64,000 bases of DNA from Candidatus Woesearchaeota archaeon CG10_big_fil_rev_8_21_14_0_10_45_16. Lineage in GTDB: Archaea > Nanobdellota > Nanobdellia > Woesearchaeales > GW2011-AR9. Below, piece by piece: positions 1-8,094 of the stretch. A program made the translations under genes and the position numbers. Numbering within the stretch: position 1 is the stretch's first letter; every line of letters starts with the position of its first letter. The notes under the pieces are model-generated. The model was not told where the DNA came from. It saw nothing but the letters and a program-made list of their open reading frames with translations, and did not search any database. The DNA lies in assembly GCA_002762785.1 (NCBI GenBank), contig PCXY01000004.1, positions 1 to 64,000 of the forward strand, written 5' to 3'.

Positions 1-5
1 TCAGA

Positions 6-56
6 GAAACCGTCTTTTTTCAAACCCCGTCTTTTAGGGCGGGGTAAGACGGTTTC
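6..56. other. Nested perfect hairpin at window edge
   Basis: GAAACCGTCTT at 6-16 is the exact reverse complement of AAGACGGTTTC at 46-56. Inside it CCCCG (25-29) pairs with CGGGG (40-44). The whole forms a long stem with an internal loop. It could be a transcription terminator for a gene left of the window, or part of the repeat element that ends near base 134. The left context is missing, so its role cannot be decided. Confidence 0.6.
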
Positions 57-103
57 ACGCATTTTTATGATTTTAATTCCATTATGGCAAAAATGTACCT
101 CAT

Positions 104-134
104 TTGGCGGCGCTCACCCACTTAACTAAATACG
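104..134. repeat. Partial copy of MITE-like element (one end)
   Basis: The 30 bases ggcggcgctcaccc...aaatacgt are identical, in inverse orientation, to the left end of the element at 22188-22365. ATTATGGC at about 80-87 also matches an internal stretch of that element. The opposite terminus is not found in bases 1-103, so this looks like an internally deleted or truncated copy. It lies directly upstream of the serS promoter. Confidence 0.65.
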
Positions 135-151
135 TGCCGTTTTTGGTAAGA

Positions 152-159
152 TTTATATA
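152..159 (+). promoter_or_regulatory. TATA box of serS operon
   Basis: TTTATATA is centred about 27 bases before the serS ATG. No purine-rich Shine-Dalgarno sequence precedes the ATG, so the mRNA is probably leaderless. The same spacing recurs at 8065 (mutL), 13209 (S4 protein), 25931 (TIM-barrel protein), 42438 (polB) and 44937 (DUF1385). Confidence 0.6.
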
Positions 160-181
160 AATCTGCATCACTTCCAGGACT

Positions 182-1459
182 ATGCTCGATATAAATCTAG
201 TCCGTGAACAGGCTGAACTGGTCAAGAAGAACGAATCGAAGAAGAATAAGGATCCCAAAGTGGTGGATGAGGTCATATCTCTTGATAAAAAATGGCGGGC
301 TGCTTTGAAGGAGATGGAGACACTGAAGCATACCAGAAATGTCGTTTCGGAAGAGATCAACAAAGCCAAGAAAGCTAAAGATGAGAAAGCTGCTCAGAAA
401 AAGATCGCTGAGATGCGTACTGTCGCTGATAACATCAAGAAACAGGAAGAGAAAGTCAAGACTTTTCTTGAGAAACGCGACATTGTCCTGTTGAAATTGA
501 GCAATATTATCCATCCTGATGTTCCTCCTGGTAAAGATGATTCTGAAAATGTTGAACTGAAGAAGATCGGCAAGATCCCTAAGTTTGACTTTCCGGTGAA
601 GAACCACGTTGAGCTATTAGAAGAATTGAACCTAGTAGATTTTGATGCATCTGCCACCACTACTGGTAATGGTTTCTATTTCCTGAAAGGGGAACTGGCA
701 TTATTGAACCAGGCTTTGATCCGTTTCGCTGTCGATTTCATGTGCAAGCAAGGTTATACTTATATCGAGCCGCCGTTGATGCTTCGTAAAGATGTGCTGA
801 GCGCAGCCATCGATACCGGAGAGTTCGGCCAGACCATTTATTCCATCGACGGTGAAGATCTATCTCTTATCGGCACCAGCGAACATGCTCTCTTAGGGAT
901 GCATGCCGGGAAGGCCTTTGAGATGAAAGAACTGCCTCTCAAATACTTTTCATACAGCATGTGTTTCCGCAAGGAAGTTGGTGCCCATGGTATCAATGAG
1001 AAAGGCCTGTGGAGAACGCACCAGTTCAATAAAGTTGAGCAGTTCATCTTCTGTCATCCTGATGAAAGCGACAAGATGTTCATGGAACTGTTGAAGAATT
1101 CGGAAGGTATCCTCAAAGAATTGCAGTTGCCGTACCGGGTCATCGAACTCTGTACTGGCGATCTGGCTGCCTGGAAATACCGCAGCTACGACGTGGAAGT
1201 CTGGCGTCCTACTCTTGACAAGTATGGCGAGATCATGTCTCTCAGCAACTGCACCGACTATCAGGCTCGCAAGCTGGGGATCAAAGTTAATGACAAAGAC
1301 GGCCGCAAGATGGTCCATACGCTGAACAATACTGCTCTGGCCACGTCGAGGATTATGGTGGCTATTTTAGAAAATAATCAGACCAAGAAGGGTACGGTGA
1401 AAGTTCCGAAGGTTCTTGTTCCTTATATGCAGGGGATTACTGAGATGGGGAAAAGATGA
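182..1459 (+). CDS. serS: Seryl-tRNA synthetase
   Basis: Class II aminoacyl-tRNA synthetase that charges tRNA-Ser with serine. At 425 aa it has the usual length. Residues 1-105 form the lysine- and glutamate-rich coiled-coil arm that grips the long variable arm of tRNA-Ser. The catalytic core contains the TSEH block, the motif 2 region around FRKEVGAHG...GLWRTHQFNKVEQ, and motif 3 NNTALATSRIMVAILEN near the C-terminus. It is of the common SerRS type, not the rare methanogen type. The stop codon overlaps the next gene as ATGA, so the two form an operon. A tRNA-Ser(UGA) gene lies in the same window at about 13 kb. Confidence 0.97.
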   Translation: MLDINLVREQAELVKKNESKKNKDPKVVDEVISLDKKWRAALKEMETLKHTRNVVSEEINKAKKAKDEKAAQKKIAEMRTVADNIKKQEEKVKTFLEKRDIVLLKLSNIIHPDVPPGKDDSENVELKKIGKIPKFDFPVKNHVELLEELNLVDFDASATTTGNGFYFLKGELALLNQALIRFAVDFMCKQGYTYIEPPLMLRKDVLSAAIDTGEFGQTIYSIDGEDLSLIGTSEHALLGMHAGKAFEMKELPLKYFSYSMCFRKEVGAHGINEKGLWRTHQFNKVEQFIFCHPDESDKMFMELLKNSEGILKELQLPYRVIELCTGDLAAWKYRSYDVEVWRPTLDKYGEIMSLSNCTDYQARKLGIKVNDKDGRKMVHTLNNTALATSRIMVAILENNQTKKGTVKVPKVLVPYMQGITEMGKR

Positions 1460-2184
1460 ACATCGTCAAATTAGGCGGCTCCATCGTCAATCCCAACGGG
1501 AAGTACGATGATGCTGCCATCAAGGGATTCATCGACGTCGTCAAGAAAAGCAAAGAGCAGTTTATCTTCGTCGTAGGCGGCGGCAAGATCTGCCGGTTGA
1601 TCCAGGATTGTTCTCAAAAACATCTGGCTACGGCCTTGCCATCTACTTTGGTAGATGAAGCCAGAGACTGGCTGGGGATTGCGGTCACCCATATCAATGC
1701 GTCGTATGTTCGTGAGCAGTTTGAGCACGCTCTTGGTCAGGAAGTTTACCCGGAGATCATTTTAGATCCGACCCAAAAATTAAAAAGCAAAGCCAAAGTC
1801 TTCATCGCCTCCGGTTGGAAACCAGGCTGCAGCACGGATCACGACATGATGCTGCTGGCCGAGACCTTTTCCGCTTCTAAGGTGTTCAAGATCACCAATT
1901 TCCCCTATGTGAAGAACGTCTCTCCAGTCGAACTGGCGGAGTCTTCTGAGAAAGAGATGAAGAAGAGACTAGAGGCGGCCGCATCTTTGGAATCACTGAA
2001 GTGGCAGGAACTCCGCAACCTGGTGGGTGAAGACTGGCTGCCGGGTCTCAATACGCCGTTTGATCCGTCCGCGGTGGAAGTAGGCCTGAACAACAAGAGG
2101 ATCGCTTTATACATCGGCCTGAAAGAAGAGTTCTTCAAAGCCGTTCAGGGCAAGCAGTTTAAAGGGACTGTGGTGAGTGGATAA
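1456..2184 (+). CDS. pyrH: UMP kinase, archaeal type (amino acid kinase family)
   Basis: Predicted to phosphorylate UMP to UDP with ATP in pyrimidine nucleotide synthesis. The amino acid kinase fold is shown by the N-terminal KLGGSIVNP, the glycine-rich VVGGGKICR loop around residue 40, and the GWKPGCSTDHDMMLLAE stretch in the second half, typical of archaeal UMP kinases. Length (242 aa) is a little above the usual 220-230. Start ATG overlaps the serS stop (ATGA), so translation is probably coupled. Another kinase of the same fold cannot be fully excluded, but the STDHD region favours UMP kinase. Confidence 0.85.
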   Translation: MNIVKLGGSIVNPNGKYDDAAIKGFIDVVKKSKEQFIFVVGGGKICRLIQDCSQKHLATALPSTLVDEARDWLGIAVTHINASYVREQFEHALGQEVYPEIILDPTQKLKSKAKVFIASGWKPGCSTDHDMMLLAETFSASKVFKITNFPYVKNVSPVELAESSEKEMKKRLEAAASLESLKWQELRNLVGEDWLPGLNTPFDPSAVEVGLNNKRIALYIGLKEEFFKAVQGKQFKGTVVSG

Positions 2185-2235
2185 CTCTTCTCCTCTACCA
2201 TAAACTTAATATAACATCCCTCAACTATTCTGGCT

Positions 2236-3303
2236 ATGTCATTGTTCAAGGATATGCTCAAGTCAGGTGAATCATTATTTAGGGATACGGTCTTCTTAAG
2301 CTACGATTTCCAGCCAAAAATTCTTCATGGTCGAGAAAATGAACAGCAGCGTTTTGCCGTCGCTATCCGCCCTTTACTCCAGGGCCATTCCGGCCGCAAC
2401 TTGTTTGTCTATGGCGCTCCAGGGATCGGCAAGACGACAGCCTGCAAGCATGTGCTCAGAGAATTGCAGGAGACCACGGAAGAAGTGGTTCCGATCTACA
2501 TCAACTGCTGGAAGGAAAACACGACGTTCAAAGTATTCTACAAGATCTGTGAGGATCTGGGCTACAAGTTTATCCAGAGCAAAAAGACGCCGGAACTGCT
2601 TACGCTTATCAAGAATAAGCTTAACAAGAGCAGCGCCGTCTTTATCTTCGATGAGATCGACAAGCTGGAAGAAACTGATTTCCTCTATACTCTATTGGAA
2701 GATATCTACCGCAAGTCCATCTTTCTGATAACCAACTACCGTGATTCCTATAGTGAGATGGACGAACGTATCAGGAGCCGGCTGAATCCAGAGTTTCTCT
2801 GCTTCCGGGCTTATAATGAATCTGAGATTGCCGAAATATTGAAACAAAGAAGGGAATATGCTTTTGCTCCTCACTGCTGGGATGAAGAAGCGTTCAAAGA
2901 GGTGGTCGAGAAGTGCGCTGAAACCAACGATCTTCGGACCGGTCTCTACCTGATGCGGGAAGCCGGCAACATCGCGGAAGACAAATCTTCGCGTAAGATC
3001 AATGTTGAGCATGTAGCCCTGGCCTGTAAGAAAGTTGATGAGTCGTTCCTGAAACCAAAAGAAGGCTTGGATGAAGAGCTTCAGCTTCTCTTAGACTTAG
3101 TCAAAGACAAGTCAGGCAGCCGCATCGGCGATATCTATGCTGCTTATCAGGTGATGGGCGGCGAGCTTAGTTACAAAAGTTTTCAGCGAAGGATCCTTAA
3201 GCTGCAAGATGGCCGTTACATATCCACGGAAAAATCGACCGGGCTTGAGGGTAATACTACTTTGGTGCATTACGCAGCTGAGAAGAAGCTGACGGAGTTT
3301 TAA
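2236..3303 (+). CDS. cdc6: Orc1/Cdc6 replication initiator ATPase
   Basis: Binds replication origins and loads the MCM helicase in archaea. AAA+ motifs: Walker A GAPGIGKTT at residues 60-68, Walker B FIFDEID at 136-142, then LITNYRDSYSEMDERIRSRL with the sensor and initiator-specific region. The C-terminal ~80 residues (RIGDIYAAYQ..., KSFQRRILKL) form the winged-helix DNA-binding domain. Length 355 aa is near the family norm. An AT-rich TATA-like stretch (ttaatataac) precedes the start by about 25 bases. Archaeal origins often lie beside this gene, but the short upstream gap shows no convincing origin recognition boxes. Confidence 0.95.
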   Translation: MSLFKDMLKSGESLFRDTVFLSYDFQPKILHGRENEQQRFAVAIRPLLQGHSGRNLFVYGAPGIGKTTACKHVLRELQETTEEVVPIYINCWKENTTFKVFYKICEDLGYKFIQSKKTPELLTLIKNKLNKSSAVFIFDEIDKLEETDFLYTLLEDIYRKSIFLITNYRDSYSEMDERIRSRLNPEFLCFRAYNESEIAEILKQRREYAFAPHCWDEEAFKEVVEKCAETNDLRTGLYLMREAGNIAEDKSSRKINVEHVALACKKVDESFLKPKEGLDEELQLLLDLVKDKSGSRIGDIYAAYQVMGGELSYKSFQRRILKLQDGRYISTEKSTGLEGNTTLVHYAAEKKLTEF

Positions 3304-3304
3304 G

Positions 3305-3877
3305 ATGGAAATCAGCAAGCTGCGGAAACTGTATCAGCTGAAGAACGTGGAACGGGTCGGTCCCGTCGGCAAGCGAAAAGAGAGTCCGGCCGAACACAGC
3401 TGGAGCTCATTGATCCTGGCTGATTATTTTCTCTCACAAATGGAAGAAAAGAAAGAAAAGAAAGAGAAGATTGACCGGCTTAAGGTCTATGAACTGCTGA
3501 TCTATCATGATGTGGTGGAGATCGAGACCGGAGACATCCCCATCCATCATGAAGAAGAAAGGAAAAACAAGAAAGAACAGGAGATGGTCGCTGCTCACCT
3601 TCTGAAAGAACATCTTCCCTTATCATTGGGAAGTAAGTTTCATGCTCTCTTTGAAGAGATGGAAAATCAGAAGACTATCGAATCCAGATTTGCCAAGGCT
3701 ATCGACGCTCTGGATGCTATTATCCATTTTCTGGACTATAAAGAATATTGGAAAGGCTGGGATGAAGCCATGGTCCGAAAATATCATGGGGAAAAGATGA
3801 AAAGCTTTCCTCTACTGCAAAAAACATTTGAGGAGATCCTGAGCTATGTCAAAAAGCAAGGATACTTCTCACCATGA
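3305..3877 (+). CDS. HD-domain phosphohydrolase, YfbR-like
   Basis: A 190-aa metal-dependent HD hydrolase, similar in layout to bacterial YfbR-type 5'-deoxynucleotidases. Seen directly: ESPAEHSWSSLILADYF with the first metal-binding histidine, LLIYHDVVEIETGDIP with the HD pair around residues 68-80, and FAKAIDALDAIIHFL with the last aspartate. It starts one base after the cdc6 stop and its own stop overlaps the Nudix gene (ATGA). This three-gene operon links replication initiation with nucleotide-pool cleaning enzymes. Exact substrate unknown. Confidence 0.85.
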   Translation: MEISKLRKLYQLKNVERVGPVGKRKESPAEHSWSSLILADYFLSQMEEKKEKKEKIDRLKVYELLIYHDVVEIETGDIPIHHEEERKNKKEQEMVAAHLLKEHLPLSLGSKFHALFEEMENQKTIESRFAKAIDALDAIIHFLDYKEYWKGWDEAMVRKYHGEKMKSFPLLQKTFEEILSYVKKQGYFSP

Positions 3878-4305
3878 GAGCGGAAAAATCAGCCGGCATC
3901 ATCCTGTTCAGGAACAAGGAAGGAAAGAGAGAGTATCTGCTGCTGAAATATGAATCTTCTCATGAGTATTGGGGTCTCTGCAAGGGTCGTATCGAAAAGG
4001 ATGAGTCTCCGGAACAGGCTGCTCTTCGGGAGTGTGAGGAAGAGACGGACCTGCAACGGGTGAAATTGCTTCCTGATTTCCGGGAGGAGAGCAACTACTT
4101 CTTTAAGCGGGAAGGCGAACTAACTCATAAAGAGGTGATCTGGTTCTGTGCCGAAGTGACAGATGATCATGACGGCAAAGTTTCTGAAGAACATCAGGAG
4201 CTGGGCTGGTTCTCCTATGCTGATGCTGTCCTGAAGATGACTTATAAGAAAGATAAAGAAGTGCTGATCAAAGTTGAAGAGTATCTTAATCGTTCTCGTT
4301 CTTGA
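3874..4305 (+). CDS. Nudix hydrolase, probably Ap4A type
   Basis: Complete Nudix box G(X5)E(X7)REUXEEXGU-like: GRIEKDESPEQAALRECEEETDL, residues about 34-56. The family cleaves nucleoside diphosphates linked to another group. The 143-aa size and the N-terminal SAGIILFRNKEGKREYLLLKY resemble bis(5'-nucleosyl)-tetraphosphatases. ATGA overlap with the upstream HD gene. The 3' end overlaps the convergent nnrE gene by 20 bases. Confidence 0.85.
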   Translation: MRAEKSAGIILFRNKEGKREYLLLKYESSHEYWGLCKGRIEKDESPEQAALRECEEETDLQRVKLLPDFREESNYFFKREGELTHKEVIWFCAEVTDDHDGKVSEEHQELGWFSYADAVLKMTYKKDKEVLIKVEEYLNRSRS

Positions 4306-4915
4306 TCAGGCCGATGTCGGCGATGGTAGTCTTGTCTCTATACTCTTCCATGCCGGTCTTGAGGTCGTGCATAGTGATGACTAGGTCAGCTTCACATTTT
4401 TTTTCGTATTCTCCCGTGTCGGCGTTGACGCCAGAGGGGATGTCTATGGCCACTTTTATGCCTTCTAAAGAATTGAAATGGTCGATAGCGGTGATGATGG
4501 GTTCTCTGACCTCTCCTTGAAATCCTGTACCTAGGAGAGCGTCGATCAGGATCAGCTCATGGTCCGGCTGGAAATGAAATTTCTGTAGATCTTCTTTATT
4601 TTCGATCGGGATGATGGTAACCTTTCCTTTGATCTTTTCATAATTTTCTTTAGTCTCTTCCGTAAAGTTTTCTTCATGGCCGAAGAAGAGGATGACTACG
4701 GGGGCTTCTTCCGAGAAATATCGGGCTGCTACGAACCCGTCGCCGCCATTGTTGCCGGAGCCGCAGAAGATGACGGCGCGCTTGTTGTCAAGATCGTATT
4801 TTTCTTTGACTATCTCATATACTTTCCTGCCAGCATTTTCCATCAGGTCCTTAGCAAAGAGACCGTGTTTCTGAGCCTGGCGTTCCAGCTGCCGCATCTG
4901 TTTTACGGTGATCAT
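4286..4915 (-). CDS. nnrE: NAD(P)H-hydrate epimerase
   Basis: Epimerises damaged NAD(P)H hydrates (R to S form) so that the dehydratase can repair them. YjeF N-terminal domain features are present: GSGNNGGDGFVAARYF at about residues 50-65, DALLGTGFQGEVREP, and AIDIPSGVNADTGEY. The protein is 209 aa, i.e. the epimerase domain alone; the fused C-terminal dehydratase (NnrD) of many prokaryotes is missing and is not seen nearby. Convergent with the Nudix gene, overlapping by 20 bases. Confidence 0.92.
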   Translation of the reverse strand: MITVKQMRQLERQAQKHGLFAKDLMENAGRKVYEIVKEKYDLDNKRAVIFCGSGNNGGDGFVAARYFSEEAPVVILFFGHEENFTEETKENYEKIKGKVTIIPIENKEDLQKFHFQPDHELILIDALLGTGFQGEVREPIITAIDHFNSLEGIKVAIDIPSGVNADTGEYEKKCEADLVITMHDLKTGMEEYRDKTTIADIGLIKNEND

Positions 4916-5007
4916 GGACAGCAGAAATAACTTCTCTTTTATATTATTTTAGATGTTTATTTACACACTGGCTTTTTTACTGTAGGTGAGAGTTTCATAT
5001 TAGCGAC

Positions 5008-5418
5008 TCACACTAACCAATACACAGCCATGGAGATAAAGAATCCGATCAATGAACCTACGAGAACCTGCATCGGGGTATGGCCGAGGGCGAAATGAGT
5101 CTTGGTCTTGATCTTGACCTTCTTGAGGATCTGGGTTATGACCATCCCTTCTTCACCGACCGTCCTGCGGACACCGAAAGCGTCGCGGATGACGATCATC
5201 GCCAGCACCAGGCTGATGGCGAACATAGTGGAAAGGCCTTCTTCCAGATAGATTATTGTAGCTAAAGCGACGACGAAAGCAGAATGTGATGAAGGCATGC
5301 CGCCAGTGACCACGATATCCTTGAAAGAGAGCGACTTGTGCCTGAACCAATAGACGATCAGCTTTACAAGTTGAGCACCGAATCCAGCCAGTAATACTGC
5401 TAATAGGACTTTATTCAT
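5008..5418 (-). CDS. Divergent PAP2-family membrane protein (DUF212)
   Basis: Small integral membrane protein of 136 aa related to PAP2 phosphatases and vanadium haloperoxidases. Seen: an N-terminal hydrophobic segment, TGGMPSSHSAFVVALA (the PSSH phosphatase motif), a second membrane segment, and GHTPMQVLVGSLIGF near the C-terminus, followed by a final membrane helix. The family probably acts on a lipid or isoprenoid phosphate. The divergent neighbour is a cis-prenyltransferase, so a role in recycling polyprenyl diphosphate is possible, but that is inference from context. Confidence 0.8.
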   Translation of the reverse strand: MNKVLLAVLLAGFGAQLVKLIVYWFRHKSLSFKDIVVTGGMPSSHSAFVVALATIIYLEEGLSTMFAISLVLAMIVIRDAFGVRRTVGEEGMVITQILKKVKIKTKTHFALGHTPMQVLVGSLIGFFISMAVYWLV

Positions 5419-5514
5419 AAGAGAAGATACTTTTTCGGCTTTAAATAGATTCTTCCTAATTTAAGAGTGAAAAATCCATAAAGTTTTTTAAAAGAAACCT
5501 CAATTATTCACTGC

Positions 5515-6213
5515 ATGGAGAATAAAGTCAAGCATGTCGGCATCATCCTGGATGGCAATAGAAGGTTTGCTAAGAGACTGATGATGCAGCCCTGGAAAGG
5601 ACATGAGCTGGGCTTCGAGAAGCTGAAAAAACTATTTGAATGGTGCAAGCAGCTGGACATCCGGGAGTTGACATTATATTGTTTTTCCATGCAGAATTTT
5701 AACCGGCCTAAGCTGGAGTTTGACTTCCTGATGGATATTTTTGAGAAAGCAGGAAATGAAGCAGCCGAGGATGAGAACGTCCATCAGAATAAGATCCGGA
5801 TCAAAGCTGTCGGCCGGACGCATCTCTTCCCGCAGAAAGTGCAGGATGCTTTGAAGAGGGCCGAGGAAGCGACCAAAAACTATTCTGGTTATATCGTAAA
5901 CCTGGCTCTTGCTTACGGCGGTCAGGAAGAGATCGTCGACGCCGTCAAGAAGATCGGCCGGCAGATCGAGGCTGGTGAGATCACCGATGAACAGATCACG
6001 AAAGAGCTGATCGAGAAGAATCTTTATCTGAGCAGTCAGCCGGATCTGATCATCCGTACCGGTGGTGACCACCGCACTTCTAACTTCTTGATCTGGCAGT
6101 CCTGGTACAGCGAATGGTTCTTTCTGGAGAAGACCTGGCCGGAATTTGAGAAAGAAGACCTGATTGCTGTCATCGAAGAATTCACGCAGCGTGAACGACG
6201 GTTTGGAAAATAA
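5515..6213 (+). CDS. uppS: Isoprenyl (undecaprenyl-type) diphosphate synthase
   Basis: Cis-prenyltransferase that adds isopentenyl units to make the long polyprenyl diphosphate carrier of sugars for N-glycosylation or cell-surface polymers. Hallmarks: GIILDGNRRFAKR with the catalytic Asp, FSMQNFNRP...EFDFLM, and DLIIRTGGDHRTSNFLIWQSWYSEW, matching the conserved RTGGE/K-R-SNFLLWQ..YSE block; a GG-D-H variant replaces the common GG-E-x. 232 aa, slightly shorter than bacterial enzymes. Likely supplies the carrier lipid for glycosylation of the surface protein at 56.6 kb and for the transglycosylase-like protein at 39 kb. Confidence 0.92.
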   Translation: MENKVKHVGIILDGNRRFAKRLMMQPWKGHELGFEKLKKLFEWCKQLDIRELTLYCFSMQNFNRPKLEFDFLMDIFEKAGNEAAEDENVHQNKIRIKAVGRTHLFPQKVQDALKRAEEATKNYSGYIVNLALAYGGQEEIVDAVKKIGRQIEAGEITDEQITKELIEKNLYLSSQPDLIIRTGGDHRTSNFLIWQSWYSEWFFLEKTWPEFEKEDLIAVIEEFTQRERRFGK

Positions 6214-6287
6214 GCGGATTACCTCTTAGTAGTAGTTTCTCCCCAGAAGTTTTATAAAAAGGGTCTGTTTTGAAGTTTATAAACCTC

Positions 6288-8042
6288 ATGACGCTAGAAG
6301 AAGGAGTAAGGATGGACTATCATTATCAAGCAGAACACTTAGGAACTCCTCAAAGCGATTATGTCCTTTGGGCAGCAGAGACTATCGATTCTCTTACACC
6401 AAAATATCAGGGTAGGGAAGGCAGGGTCAGGAAGAGGATGCAGGCGTTTGTCATCCCTGGTGATGTAGAAGGCCATTTCTCTACTGAAGAATTGGAAAGT
6501 CTCCTTGCTGAAAATGAAAGCAGATATCAGGCTTTGCTTTCAGAAGATAGAAGTACAAGAGATAATGCAGATGTTCGGGAAATGCGAGAAGGTATCTGGT
6601 CAAAGATGCTCCAGTCATATCCCGACGTTGCCCTGGGCCATATCGCAGCCGACGATCTTGGCGTCACGTCTTATGCTTCAGAAGAAGTCGATCAGCTTCT
6701 TTCCTACATCCAGCATGCGCAAGACAGCATGGAACGATTACAAACAGGGATTCGGCAGAGATCACTTCAGTCATACGAAAAGATGACTGGATCATTGAGC
6801 GATGAAAACTTTTCTTTGATGAGTGATGCGTCTGATTTCTGTGACCTATTCGACATAGAAGATGTCCAGAAACTTGATCCGATAGAGCGCTTACATCTAG
6901 GCCAGGTCGTCCTGCGCCGTGATCTTCCAGGGATTATGGATCAAAAAGGGACAGCCGATATCATCTATACTTATGCCGAGAAGTTATTTGACGTTTTTAC
7001 TTCTGTTGCTACCAACAACGTCAGTACACGTGATCCCGAAGAATTTGCAAACGTCTTTAATGCGACCGCCAACCTGCTTAATGATTATTTTGACATCGCT
7101 TTTGTCTCAGACAGATGCGAGAAAGAGAAACGAGAAGTAAACTCCCATCGCACGGAGCTTATCGCTAGGAAGAGCTGGCTGATAATGCGTCCGACAACGA
7201 GGGCTGCTGCCGATTCCCCGGCCATCTTTTTCAAGACTGAATATCTTTCACCTGATGAAAAAGTAGAAAAAGTAGCTGCCTGGCTGGACACTCATGATAC
7301 GGCTAAACATGCTAAGGCGTTACGATCAGAACTAAGCGGTTTTTTGGCTGTAGAAAAGATTCTATCTCCTGAAAGTCTTGCCGTTGTCGAAGGGATGTAT
7401 GGACGCTCCGCGAAGCTGCTTTCAAAGACGACTGGTGAATATGCTGCTGTCGATGTATTTGCTGCTGGAAAGATCACTGGAGCATACCCAATCATAGAAC
7501 CCTCAGTTATTGTTGAAGAAGGGATTCCTATAAATGATACGCCTCTGGTAGAGGTTGTGCATGAAAAACCTTCCAGAAGTATTTGGGGGAAAGTCAAGGG
7601 GACTTTGGCAGTAGCTGCTTTTGGGTTAGCTGGAATGCTGGCAGCCTATGTAACGCAAGACCCGATACCTGCGCCGCGGCCCGTAAAGTCAATTCCGGAG
7701 GTAGTAGATCTTTCACAGATCAGAGAACAGCCTGAACAGAAATCTTTAGATAGGCTTATTGAGATGACGCCTCTTAAGATAACAGCTTCTGCTGAACCTT
7801 TGAATTTTACTGAGGAAGAGACAGCAGCTTCTTCAGATTACCAGATCCAGACCATCACTATCGAGAAAGGTTCCGTCCCTTGGCGTATCGCGAAAGAGCT
7901 GAGTGAAAAGGATCCAGACCATAGGGCAACAAAGGAATGGGTGAAGATCCTGATGGGAGAGAACGAGGTCAGCGAGATGGATTCCAACTGGTGGATTGCC
8001 GGCAAGGAAGCCAGGGTGCCTTATTTTCCTGGAACTGATTAA
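6288..8042 (+). CDS. Single-pass membrane protein with LysM-like tail
   Basis: I do not recognise this as a named family. The ORF-track start (6270) is a TTG; ATG at 6288 or 6312 is more likely (TTTATAAA boxes at 6251 and 6276). Counting from the track start, residues 1-435 are hydrophilic and mainly helical. One hydrophobic helix lies at about 445-462 (LAVAAFGLAGMLAAYV), then a proline-rich linker. The final ~65 residues, IQTITIEKGSVPWRIAKEL...WWIAGKEARVPYF, resemble a LysM-type fold (x-KGSVPWRIA as in GDTLWxIA). Topology suggests a cytoplasmic body with an outside tail that may bind a surface polymer. It lies between uppS and mutL. Confidence 0.7.
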   Translation: MTLEEGVRMDYHYQAEHLGTPQSDYVLWAAETIDSLTPKYQGREGRVRKRMQAFVIPGDVEGHFSTEELESLLAENESRYQALLSEDRSTRDNADVREMREGIWSKMLQSYPDVALGHIAADDLGVTSYASEEVDQLLSYIQHAQDSMERLQTGIRQRSLQSYEKMTGSLSDENFSLMSDASDFCDLFDIEDVQKLDPIERLHLGQVVLRRDLPGIMDQKGTADIIYTYAEKLFDVFTSVATNNVSTRDPEEFANVFNATANLLNDYFDIAFVSDRCEKEKREVNSHRTELIARKSWLIMRPTTRAAADSPAIFFKTEYLSPDEKVEKVAAWLDTHDTAKHAKALRSELSGFLAVEKILSPESLAVVEGMYGRSAKLLSKTTGEYAAVDVFAAGKITGAYPIIEPSVIVEEGIPINDTPLVEVVHEKPSRSIWGKVKGTLAVAAFGLAGMLAAYVTQDPIPAPRPVKSIPEVVDLSQIREQPEQKSLDRLIEMTPLKITASAEPLNFTEEETAASSDYQIQTITIEKGSVPWRIAKELSEKDPDHRATKEWVKILMGENEVSEMDSNWWIAGKEARVPYFPGTD

Positions 8043-8064
8043 TTATTGTTCCACTACAACAGTC

Positions 8065-8072
8065 TTTATATA
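8065..8072 (+). promoter_or_regulatory. TATA box of mutL
   Basis: TTTATATA sits about 26 bases before the ATG chosen for mutL at 8095. A nearby ATG at 8090 is out of frame. The spacing supports a leaderless transcript starting at or just before 8095. Confidence 0.55.
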
Positions 8073-8094
8073 TTAATTTTGTTCACATAATGGT

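Noticed and set aside
100-369. ORF on the minus strand at the window start and its relative at 22196-22501
   Set aside because: Both share peptides only because the MITE-like repeat is read in the same direction; the rest is antisense to serS or to an unrelated gene.
2236-3303. Replication origin next to cdc6
   Set aside because: The upstream gap is only ~50 bases and no inverted origin-recognition-like repeats or AT-rich unwinding region was seen.
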